A DNA stretch of 11,642 nt from Clostridia bacterium (GTDB lineage: Bacteria > Bacillota > Clostridia > Oscillospirales > Acutalibacteraceae). A model generated the notes under the pieces. The model saw nothing but the letters and a program-made list of their open reading frames with translations, was not told the DNA's origin and did not search any database. The stretch spans positions 1-11,642 of the forward strand of contig JAFYJR010000141.1 of the NCBI GenBank assembly GCA_017538005.1, given 5' to 3'. The stretch's first letter is position 1. Each line of letters opens with the position of its first letter. Positions 1-6,440 of this stretch are shown here, one piece after another. The position numbers and the translations under genes were made by a program.

Positions 1-99
1 CGGCATACCTATGTCGATTGCGGCGAGGACATATTCTTCAGGTGTGTTCTTTCCGTCACAGAAGACAGTATGTGTGTGGAAGTTGTTCATATATTTCAT
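1..99 (-). CDS. PHP-domain phosphatase, histidinol-phosphatase (HisJ/HisK) family, N-terminal fragment
   Basis: Only the first 33 codons are inside the window; the gene continues past the left edge. The peptide begins MKYMNNFHTHTVFCDGKNTP. The HTHT motif followed by FCDGK and a PEE-helix is the classic N-terminal metal-binding motif of PHP phosphoesterases, most like the histidinol-phosphate phosphatases of Firmicutes (last-but-one step of histidine synthesis). ATG at 99 is the earliest possible start because an in-frame TAG lies four codons upstream; ATG at 90 is an alternative. Neither start has a recognisable Shine-Dalgarno sequence, unlike the complete genes in this window. It lies directly downstream of the ATPase terminator, so it is probably a separate transcription unit. 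The family call is firm; the exact substrate is inferred and could be another phosphoester. Confidence 0.75.
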   Translation of the reverse strand, partial: MKYMNNFHTHTVFCDGKNTPEEYVLAAIDIGMP

Positions 100-105
100 G
101 GTATT

Positions 106-134
106 ATTCTATAATAAAAGGCCCCCTTATACAA
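106..134 (-). promoter_or_regulatory. possible promoter for the PHP gene, overlapping the terminator
   Basis: On the minus strand, TTGTAT (134-129) is separated by 17 bases from TAGAAT (111-106). Transcription would start around position 99, at or next to the ATG of the PHP gene. The -10 box is a good match (5 of 6) but the -35 box is poor and falls in the loop and stem of the terminator hairpin. This is a weak call based on motif match and geometry only. Confidence 0.25.
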
Positions 135-141
135 GGGGGCC
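112..141 (-). terminator. rho-independent terminator of the V-ATPase operon
   Basis: A perfect 9-bp stem (GGCCCCCTT / AAGGGGGCC) with a 4-base loop at 129-132 occupies 120-141. On the minus strand it is followed by CTTTTATTATAG, a U-rich tract. The hairpin begins 22 bases after the stop codon of the last ATPase gene (subunit D), so it closes that operon before the next gene on the same strand. Confidence 0.88.
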
Positions 142-163
142 GATTTATTTTGCGAAACTGGGC

Positions 164-826
164 TTACGCCTCTCTTTCGCTGTAATGATGAGCCTCTTCA
201 AGCATCATATCCTTGACTTTCATAAGTCGTGTTGTGGTAGCACGGTCATTCTCGTCAAGTTTCATGCGGATGTACTTTATGGTCTCCTCATACTGAGGAA
301 TAAGTACATGCTCGAGCGCGTTAACGCGGCGTCTGGTTTTCTCAATCTCGGCAGCCATGAGCTGACAGGATTTTTCAACCTCAGCGAGTCGGAGCATTAG
401 AGGCATGATGTCGGATAATGCCTTAACAGCGTCATCCAGATCACTTGAAGTGAATGCATAACCGTATGAGTAAATATCGTTTGCATCCGCGGTCTTGAAC
501 TTGGTTTCAAAGACCGGGATCATAACGCTCATGACATTCTTTTCGGTTATCTCAAGGCTCATCTCCTGCATGGGAAGCATGAGTGCAACATTAAGAGCTT
601 CGTCGGACATTACGGAACGGGCAACTGACATATGGGCATTGGCTGCCTCTATACCCTTTTCGACCTCTCGGCGAATCTCCTTGTTCTCACGAACAAGTTC
701 GATAAACTGACGCATAAGTTCGTCACGCTTATCTTTTAAGAGCTTATGGCCTTTTCTGGCGGTCTTAAGCTTGTTCTTAATGTTGGTGAGCTCCATGCGG
801 GTAGGGTTTACATTGAGTCTTGCCAC
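164..826 (-). CDS. ntpD: V/A-type ATPase subunit D (central rotor shaft)
   Basis: This 220-residue protein is the coiled-coil rotor axle that turns inside the A3B3 hexamer and couples it to the membrane ring. The N-terminus (NVNPTRMEL, then a long Lys/Arg/Glu-rich helix around residues 12-60) and the C-terminal helix with KTRRRVNALEHVLIP near residues 164-178 are hallmarks of the family. The protein is nearly all helix, and its length fits the usual 200-225 residues. The start is GTG at 826, with an AGGTGA ribosome binding site 6 bases upstream; the in-frame ATG ten codons later would remove the conserved NP-T-R segment. It is the last gene of the operon, 15 bases after subunit B, and is followed by a terminator. 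Confidence 0.96.
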   Translation of the reverse strand: MARLNVNPTRMELTNIKNKLKTARKGHKLLKDKRDELMRQFIELVRENKEIRREVEKGIEAANAHMSVARSVMSDEALNVALMLPMQEMSLEITEKNVMSVMIPVFETKFKTADANDIYSYGYAFTSSDLDDAVKALSDIMPLMLRLAEVEKSCQLMAAEIEKTRRRVNALEHVLIPQYEETIKYIRMKLDENDRATTTRLMKVKDMMLEEAHHYSEREA

Positions 827-830
827 AAGG

Positions 831-838
831 CTTCACCT
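831..838 (-). promoter_or_regulatory. ribosome binding site fixing the GTG start of subunit D
   Basis: On the minus strand the sequence AGGTGAAG lies in the 15-base gap between B and D, 4 to 6 bases before GTG at 826. It supports a GTG start and so the full conserved N-terminus of subunit D. Confidence 0.7.
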
Positions 839-841
839 ACT

Positions 842-2215
842 TTACTTTTTGTCATAGTACTCATCGAGTAATGCATCGGAAATACGCTTGAGTTCTGCAC
901 GAGGCAGGATACGAAGGAGTTCCCAACCGAGGTCGAGAGTCTCTTCTATCGAGCGGTTTGTCTGATAGCCCTGTGAAACGTAACGCTTCTCGAACTCATC
1001 AGCGAACTTAGCGTAAAGAAGGTCAATGTCAGTCAGGGCTGCCTCACCGAGGATCGTCATAAGTTCCTTGGCGTCCTTACCGCGTGAGTAAGCAGCGAAG
1101 AGCTGGTTCATTGTGTTGGAGTGGTCTTTACGTGTCTTGCCTTCGCCTGTACCTTTATCCTTAAGACGGGAAAGGGATGGTAAAACGTCTACCGGAGGCT
1201 GGATACCGCGACGGTCGAGGTCACGTGAAAGCATTATCTGACCCTCTGTGATGTAACCTGTAAGGTCAGGGATCGGGTGAGTCTTGTCGTCCTCGGGCAT
1301 TGAGAGGATGGGGATCATGGTGATGGAGCCATCCTTACCCTTCTGACGGCCTGCGCGCTCATACATTGTTGCAAGGTCGGTGTAGAGGTAACCAGGATAT
1401 CCACGACGACCCGGAACTTCTTTACGCGCGGCGGAGATCTCACGAAGAGCGTCTGCGTAGTTTGTAATGTCGGTCATGATGACAAGAACGTGCATGCCCT
1501 TCTCGAAAGCGAGATACTCGGCTGTTGTAAGAGCCATCTTAGGAGTGGCTATACGCTCAACAGCGGGGTCGTTTGCGAGGTTGGAGAACATGACTGTTCT
1601 GTCAATAGCGCCTGTCTCACGGAAGGACTCTACGAAGAAGTTCTGCTCTTCGAAAGTGATACCGAGAGCGGCGAATACAACGGCGAACTGCTCGTCCTTA
1701 CCGCGAACCTTTGCCTGACGGGCAATCTGAGCGGCAAGTTCGGCGTGCGGAAGACCCGAGCCGGAGAAGATGGGAAGCTTCTGGCCACGAACAAGAGTGT
1801 TAAGTCCGTCGATAGCCGAAACACCTGTCTGAATGAACTCGGACGGGAACGCACGGGCTGCAGGGTTCATGGGTGCGCCGTTTACGTCAAGTCTTTTATC
1901 GGGAATGATTTCGGGACCGCCGTCAATGGGATTGCCGAGACCGTCAAATACACGGCCGAGCATATCCGTTGAAACGCCGATTTCCATCTGACGTCCCGAG
2001 AAACGAACCTTGGAGTCGGAGAGGTTAATACCGGTTGAACTCTCGAAGAGCTGTACAACGGCATTGGAACCATCAACTTCAAGAACTCTGCAACGACGAC
2101 GGTCGCCGTTTGCAAGCTCTATCTCGCCAAGTTCGTTGTAAGTAACGTTTTCAACGTCACGAACGATCATAAGAGGACCTGCTACCTCTTGTATGGTTCT
2201 ATACTCTTTTGGCAT
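842..2215 (-). CDS. ntpB: V/A-type ATPase subunit B (non-catalytic nucleotide-binding subunit)
   Basis: This 457-residue protein is the regulatory partner of subunit A in the cytoplasmic A3B3 hexamer. It has an N-terminal beta-barrel (about 1-75), a RecA-like nucleotide domain and a C-terminal helical domain. Where catalytic subunits have a P-loop, it has FSGSGLPHAEL (150-160) without the GKT lysine, the usual mark of subunit B. The ATPase alpha/beta signature PPVDVLPSLS is at 340-349. It is followed by R350, which aligns with the arginine finger that reaches the catalytic site of A; the same number is recalled for the E. hirae protein. Length is normal (about 455-465). ATG at 2215 overlaps the TAA stop of A by one base (TAATG), which indicates translational coupling and fits equal A:B stoichiometry. 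The long antisense open frames here are shadows. Confidence 0.98.
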   Translation of the reverse strand: MPKEYRTIQEVAGPLMIVRDVENVTYNELGEIELANGDRRRCRVLEVDGSNAVVQLFESSTGINLSDSKVRFSGRQMEIGVSTDMLGRVFDGLGNPIDGGPEIIPDKRLDVNGAPMNPAARAFPSEFIQTGVSAIDGLNTLVRGQKLPIFSGSGLPHAELAAQIARQAKVRGKDEQFAVVFAALGITFEEQNFFVESFRETGAIDRTVMFSNLANDPAVERIATPKMALTTAEYLAFEKGMHVLVIMTDITNYADALREISAARKEVPGRRGYPGYLYTDLATMYERAGRQKGKDGSITMIPILSMPEDDKTHPIPDLTGYITEGQIMLSRDLDRRGIQPPVDVLPSLSRLKDKGTGEGKTRKDHSNTMNQLFAAYSRGKDAKELMTILGEAALTDIDLLYAKFADEFEKRYVSQGYQTNRSIEETLDLGWELLRILPRAELKRISDALLDEYYDKK

Positions 2216-3978
2216 TAATAGTCCTCCTCCTTGTTGAGAGCGTCAGCAAGCTCGGAGTTGAGTCTTGCGTCGATCTTCTCGAATTCTGCATCAATGTCAT
2301 CTTCCTTGATGTACTTGAAACGACCGATGGCCTCGCGTACGGGAAGGTCAATGATGTCTTTGATATCGGCACCCTTGGAAAGAGCATCAGCAGAACGCTC
2401 GTAGAAGCTTACAACGAGAGTCATCATGTAATGCATCTTCTTGGGTGAGGAGTATGTGTCTACCTGGTCGAAAGCTACCTGATGAAGGAAGTCCTCACGG
2501 ATTGAACGGGCCGCTTCCATCTTCAGACGGTCAGGATCTGAAAGAGCATCCATACCGACCATCTTAACGATTTCGTCGAGCTCAGCTTCCTCTGAGAGGA
2601 GTGTCATCATCTTTGTACGAAGCTCTGTCCAGTCTTCCGCTACTTCGGCATTGAACCACTTACCGAGTTTATCCGCATAGAGTGAATAAGAAGTAAGCCA
2701 GTTGATAGCCGGGAAGTGTCTCTTGTAAGCAAGAGCAGCGTCAAGACCCCAGTAAACTTTAACGATACGAAGAGTAGCCTGTGATACGGGCTCGGAAATA
2801 TCACCGCCCGGAGGGGAAACGGCGCCGATTGCCGAGAGGGCACCTTCGCGCTCGTCTGAACCGAGGGAGATAACACGACCTGCGCGCTCATAGAACTGAG
2901 CGATACGGGAACCGAGGTATGCAGGGTAACCTTCTTCACCGGGCATTTCCTCAAGACGGCCGGACATCTCACGAAGAGCCTCAGCCCAACGGGATGTGGA
3001 GTCAGCCATGAGAGCTACTGAGTAACCCATGTCACGGAAGTACTCGGCTATTGTGATACCTGTGTAAACTGACGCCTCACGGGCGGCAACAGGCATGTCT
3101 GATGTGTTTGCGATAAGAACGGTACGCTCCATGAGTGACTTACCGGTATGAGGGTCGATAAGTTCGGGGAACTCAAGAAGAACGTCGGTCATCTCGTTAC
3201 CACGCTCGCCGCAACCGATGTAAACAACGATTTCGGCGTCAGCCCATTTGGCGAGCTGGTGCTGTGTAACTGTCTTACCTGAACCGAAGGGTCCGGGGAT
3301 GGCCGCGCAGCCGCCCTTAGCAAGCGGGAAGAGCGCGTCAACAACACGCTGACCTGTAACGAGCGGGATTGTCGGGTCGAGTTTCTTGGCATAGGGGCGG
3401 CCTACACGAACGGGCCACTTCTGCATAAGTCCGATTTCCTCGCCGTTGTCAAGGGTGGCAACTATCTCTGTTACGGTGAAGTCGCCTTCCTTGATGGATT
3501 TGATAACGCCGCCTTTTGAACGGGGCGGAACCATGATTCTGTGCTCAACAACCTCTGTCTCCTGAACGGTACCGATGATATCGCCGGGAACAACGGTGTC
3601 GCCCTCTGCCACCTTGGGTACGAAGTGCCATTTCTTTTCACGGTCAAGAGAAGGAACTTCGATACCGCGACGAAGGTTATTGCCTGTCTCGGCCATAATC
3701 TTCTCCAGAGGTCTCTGGATACCGTCGTAGATTGTTGTAATGAGACCGGGACCAAGTTCTACTGAAAGGGGCTCGCCGGTTGATTCGACGGCTGTGCCCG
3801 TTCCGAGACCTGAAGTCTCCTCGTAAACCTGGATAGAAGCACGGTCTTCATGCATTTCGATTATTTCACCAATAAGTCTCTCATCACTGACACGAACAAC
3901 GTCGTACATGTTAGCGTCACGCATGCCATCGGCAATAACAAGTGGTCCGGAGACTTTGGTAATAGTACCTTTACTCAT
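2215..3978 (-). CDS. ntpA: V/A-type ATPase subunit A (catalytic subunit)
   Basis: This 587-residue protein binds and hydrolyses (or makes) ATP in the A3B3 head. An N-terminal beta-barrel (about 1-70) is followed by the 'bulge' insertion typical of V/A-type A subunits (about 115-190), which separates them from F-type beta. The Walker A motif is GPFGSGKT at 229-236 (K235, T236). GERGNEM is at 257-263, with catalytic glutamate E258 and R259. Walker B lies in ALMADSTSRW (322-331), followed by the conserved EGYPAYL region and the YERAG motif (363-367). These residues sit three positions before their E. hirae equivalents. All catalytic residues are present and the length is normal. ATG at 3978 has only a weak, distant AAAGG ribosome binding site, after a 48-base gap from F, the largest gap inside the operon. 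The stop overlaps the start of B. Confidence 0.98.
   Translation of the reverse strand: MSKGTITKVSGPLVIADGMRDANMYDVVRVSDERLIGEIIEMHEDRASIQVYEETSGLGTGTAVESTGEPLSVELGPGLITTIYDGIQRPLEKIMAETGNNLRRGIEVPSLDREKKWHFVPKVAEGDTVVPGDIIGTVQETEVVEHRIMVPPRSKGGVIKSIKEGDFTVTEIVATLDNGEEIGLMQKWPVRVGRPYAKKLDPTIPLVTGQRVVDALFPLAKGGCAAIPGPFGSGKTVTQHQLAKWADAEIVVYIGCGERGNEMTDVLLEFPELIDPHTGKSLMERTVLIANTSDMPVAAREASVYTGITIAEYFRDMGYSVALMADSTSRWAEALREMSGRLEEMPGEEGYPAYLGSRIAQFYERAGRVISLGSDEREGALSAIGAVSPPGGDISEPVSQATLRIVKVYWGLDAALAYKRHFPAINWLTSYSLYADKLGKWFNAEVAEDWTELRTKMMTLLSEEAELDEIVKMVGMDALSDPDRLKMEAARSIREDFLHQVAFDQVDTYSSPKKMHYMMTLVVSFYERSADALSKGADIKDIIDLPVREAIGRFKYIKEDDIDAEFEKIDARLNSELADALNKEEDY
2223..2232 (-). promoter_or_regulatory. 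ribosome binding site of subunit B inside the end of subunit A
   Basis: The minus-strand sequence AAGGAGGAGG lies 7 bases before the B start codon. It is formed by the last sense codons of A, which encode Lys-Glu-Glu-Asp-Tyr. The signal therefore serves both coding and initiation, and ties B translation to ribosomes finishing A. Confidence 0.85.
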
Positions 3979-4026
3979 TTTTCTATCACTTGCCTTTCTG
4001 TTTACGGCTAAAATTTGAAGTTACGC

Positions 4027-4344
4027 TTACGCGTCTGAAAGTATATCTGAGCCAACTGCCTGTTCAACAGACTTGCTGACGTTTCTCATGCCAAGACCCG
4101 TATTTCCCTGGACGCCCGGAATGGGAATGATTGCCGGTGTGGGCAAATCACGATAACGGTCGAGTTCGCTCTCTATAGACGTTGCAAGCTGTTCGGTGAT
4201 GAAGATTACTCCGTAATCGCCTTCAACCATTCTTCTGAGCTGATGAATGGCCTCCTGGGGCTCTTCTATGGGGTAAATCTCAAGACCTATTGAAGCAAAG
4301 CCGTAAATACTGGACTTTTCTCCCATTGCTGCGATTTTATACAT
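4027..4344 (-). CDS. ntpG: V/A-type ATPase subunit F (central shaft; NtpG in E. hirae naming)
   Basis: This 105-residue soluble protein has the small alpha/beta fold that binds the lower part of subunit D in the rotor. Recognisable family features are MYKIAAMGEKSS at the N-terminus, the GLEIYPIEEPQEA segment (20-32), a DYGVIFITEQLA strand-helix (43-54) and IIPIPG at 72-77. Length is typical of the family (100-110). The start at 4344 overlaps the end of the C gene by 8 bases and has GAGGGTGA about 9 bases upstream, inside C, so its translation is probably coupled to C. The gene ends with two in-frame TAA stops one codon apart. Databases may also label it atpF or ntpF. Confidence 0.95.
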   Translation of the reverse strand: MYKIAAMGEKSSIYGFASIGLEIYPIEEPQEAIHQLRRMVEGDYGVIFITEQLATSIESELDRYRDLPTPAIIPIPGVQGNTGLGMRNVSKSVEQAVGSDILSDA

Positions 4345-5311
4345 AAAGCGATCTCACCCTCTCTCTTATAACATCTGCGGGAAGATTGTTTATCTTGGCT
4401 GAAAGAATTATACGAACGGTTTTGATTTCCGCGTCACGCGCTACATAGTAAGCGACGATGGGAGCGATACCGAAAGCGGTATAGCGCGCCTCGTTGACGC
4501 ATTCCATGAGGATGTCGTCGCACCATTTCTCAAAGAGAGATGTGCTCTCTTTGAACTTCTCACCCGCGACGGCATACTTGGTGTCCTCAAGATAACGGAG
4601 AACAGCCTCTACGCCCTCGAGAGAAGACTCGACGAGTTTGTCCTTTGAAATGCTGTCGCATTCACAGAGTGAGCGGGAAACGAAGTCTTTCGACTTACCG
4701 GTGTTCGCGCAGCGAAGGGCCGTTTTGATGTTTGCCGTTGCGCACATACGCTCGGCAAGTTCCGCCAGAACCGAGCTGCCCGATTTTATGCCGAGATACT
4801 TGATCCTCTCGAGGGTAGCTTTGTCTATGATGGCGTCTGCGAGCTGTCCGTTTGCCGTGGCGGTAAGCACTTCATATGCCTCTTCCGCGGGTCCCTGCAT
4901 GAAGTCAGGGAGGTCACGCCATGCGCGCTCGTCAACAGCCTTCTTTATCTCCTCTGTGTTGTAGACAGTAGACTGAACGTATAAATCTTTCGCGTCATGC
5001 TGTGTAACAATGCTCTTGAGTGCCGCTTTGAGGTTCTGCATATCGTTCTTGACGATGAGCAGGTCGAGTTCATGGATATCATCCAGAATCTCAACAAGGA
5101 AATCCCATGTCTTCGCGAAGTAGTTTTCAAGATAACTTGCGTAGTCGTAGATGTCCTTGATTTCACCCCAGCCCGAGTCTGAGAGCTTGTGCATGGTGGT
5201 CTTGTAATCACCGGCAACGATAAGCTGCTCGACATCGGCCGCACTTAAAAGCGAAAGCTCATTTGCCCTCACACGCGCTACTGCATAAGTGTAATCATAA
5301 TCGCGATTCAT
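4337..5311 (-). CDS. ntpC: V/A-type ATPase subunit C (rotor-to-ring socket, AC39/subunit d family)
   Basis: This 324-residue, almost wholly helical soluble protein is the funnel-shaped adapter that seats the D-F shaft on the membrane ring of K. It starts MNRDYDYTYAVARVRANE, matching the N-terminal YAxARVRA pattern of the family, and contains the acidic helices and the late VAYYVARDAEIKTVRIIL segment (about residues 286-303) followed by RERVRSLYV at the end. The C-terminal 'ARxAEikniRiIl' pattern is a strong mark of bacterial and archaeal subunit C. Length is near the usual 325-350. A strong AAAGGAGG site lies about 10 bases before ATG 5311. It follows E by 30 bases and overlaps F by 8 bases, consistent with one copy of each in the complex. 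Confidence 0.95.
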   Translation of the reverse strand: MNRDYDYTYAVARVRANELSLLSAADVEQLIVAGDYKTTMHKLSDSGWGEIKDIYDYASYLENYFAKTWDFLVEILDDIHELDLLIVKNDMQNLKAALKSIVTQHDAKDLYVQSTVYNTEEIKKAVDERAWRDLPDFMQGPAEEAYEVLTATANGQLADAIIDKATLERIKYLGIKSGSSVLAELAERMCATANIKTALRCANTGKSKDFVSRSLCECDSISKDKLVESSLEGVEAVLRYLEDTKYAVAGEKFKESTSLFEKWCDDILMECVNEARYTAFGIAPIVAYYVARDAEIKTVRIILSAKINNLPADVIRERVRSLYV

Positions 5312-5341
5312 AACTCGCGTCCTCCTTTTGCAATGTAGTGT

Positions 5342-5932
5342 TCAGGCAAAAATTATACTGTTGAGCTCATCTTTGATGGCATCTCTTGATTCTTCAATGA
5401 GAGCATCAAAGCTGCAGTTAATTTCAATATCTCCGTAAACGAGAATAAAGCCGTCAGAGATATCGGCCGGATCCTTGGAAACGGTTATCTTGGAACCTTT
5501 CTCAAGGCCGTCGTTGATTTTCTTGTCAAAGTCCTTGGGAAGTCTTCCAAGGTCTTTCTTTGAGAGCTGCATAACTCCCTCTCCGCCCTGCGCGTATTTC
5601 TTTACGAGAGCGTAGAGTGCTGCAAAATACTCGTCGTCGGGCATTGTACCCAACTTCTTGAAGGCGATATCAATGGCCTTTTCGATAATCTCGCCCTTGG
5701 TCGCAAGAAGAAGTTTCTTGCCCTCGAGCTCGGCGCCTGACTCAGCCATGTCAACAAGGGCTTTCGCCTCTTTGTTGGCGGCTTCGACAACGGCGGCCTT
5801 ATCGTTTTCGGCCTGCTCCGCGGCAGCATTCTTTATCTTGTCAGCCTCAGACTGAGCGTCAAAGATGATGCCGTCACATTTTGCAGCAGAGTCTTGTGCA
5901 ATTCTTTCAATGATTTTTTCTAACCCTGCCAT
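5342..5932 (-). CDS. ntpE: V/A-type ATPase subunit E (peripheral stalk)
   Basis: This 196-residue protein pairs with the small coil protein encoded at 8571-8882 to form the outer stalks that hold the A3B3 head still against rotor torque. Residues 1 to about 85 are a continuous Ala/Glu/Lys-rich helix beginning MAGLEKIIERIAQDS, suited to the right-handed coiled coil of EG stalks. Residues from about 90 to 196 form the globular domain that binds the top of the head, with the SDGFILVYGDIEINCSFDAL segment characteristic of the family. Length matches the usual 185-205. AGGAGG lies 8 bases before ATG 5932. The gene lies 38 bases after K and 30 bases before C. Confidence 0.95.
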   Translation of the reverse strand: MAGLEKIIERIAQDSAAKCDGIIFDAQSEADKIKNAAAEQAENDKAAVVEAANKEAKALVDMAESGAELEGKKLLLATKGEIIEKAIDIAFKKLGTMPDDEYFAALYALVKKYAQGGEGVMQLSKKDLGRLPKDFDKKINDGLEKGSKITVSKDPADISDGFILVYGDIEINCSFDALIEESRDAIKDELNSIIFA

Positions 5933-5970
5933 TGATAAACCTCCTAATCAGTATTGTGTGTCAACTGTTA

Positions 5971-6438
5971 TTAGCCAACCTTACCGATGAGAAGGATAGA
6001 GATAAGAAGCGCAAGGATAGCGTATGTCTCAACCATCGCGGCGAAGATGATACCCTTACCGCTCTGCTCGGGTTTCTTTGCAACAAGTGAGCAACCGGCA
6101 GCTGCAACGCGGCCCTGGTTCTTACCTGAGAAGTAACCGACGATAGCGATCGGAAGAGAAGCAAAGAGAAGCATAGCGCCTGATGCGAGATCGAGGCCGC
6201 CTACTTTACCCATAACCATGATGGCTGCAAGAAGGCCATAGAGGCCCTGTGTACCGGGAAGGATCTGGAGAATAAGAACCTTACCGAACTTACCGGGATC
6301 TTCTGAAACAACGCCGGCAGCGGCTTCACCAACAGTGCCGACACCCTTGGCTGAACCCATACCTGCGATAATAGCTGCAAGAGCAGCACCGAGAATTGCT
6401 AAAGCGTCTCCGCCAAAAGACTGAACTATCTGGAACAT
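5971..6438 (-). CDS. ntpK: V-type ATPase subunit K, probable Na+-binding proteolipid of the rotor ring
   Basis: This 155-residue membrane protein has four transmembrane helices arranged as two duplicated hairpins (about 11-32, 53-77, 85-105 and 128-152). It forms the rotating ring that carries ions across the membrane. The first hairpin carries LPGTQG (60-65) and the second VET (136-138). By alignment with E. hirae NtpK, L60, T63, Q64, Q108 and E137 match the five recalled Na+ ligands L61, T64, Q65, Q110 and E139, so sodium coupling is the best inference. Only the second hairpin has a carboxylate. Loop residues SAKGVGTVGEAA and AKKPEQSGKGIIF are also conserved. The gene starts 2 bases after the I stop, with AAGGAGG 10 bases upstream, and ends in tandem TAA codons. 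A strong binding site fits the many copies needed per complex. Confidence 0.97.
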   Translation of the reverse strand: MFQIVQSFGGDALAILGAALAAIIAGMGSAKGVGTVGEAAAGVVSEDPGKFGKVLILQILPGTQGLYGLLAAIMVMGKVGGLDLASGAMLLFASLPIAIVGYFSGKNQGRVAAAGCSLVAKKPEQSGKGIIFAAMVETYAILALLISILLIGKVG

Positions 6439-6440
6439 AA

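Noticed and set aside
11..400. A 129-codon plus-strand open frame across the left end
   Set aside because: It runs through the PHP gene start, the terminator hairpin and the end of subunit D on the other strand; it has no family resemblance.
1490..1972. A 160-codon plus-strand open frame inside the subunit B gene
   Set aside because: It lies wholly antisense to a well-conserved ATPase gene and encodes no recognisable protein.
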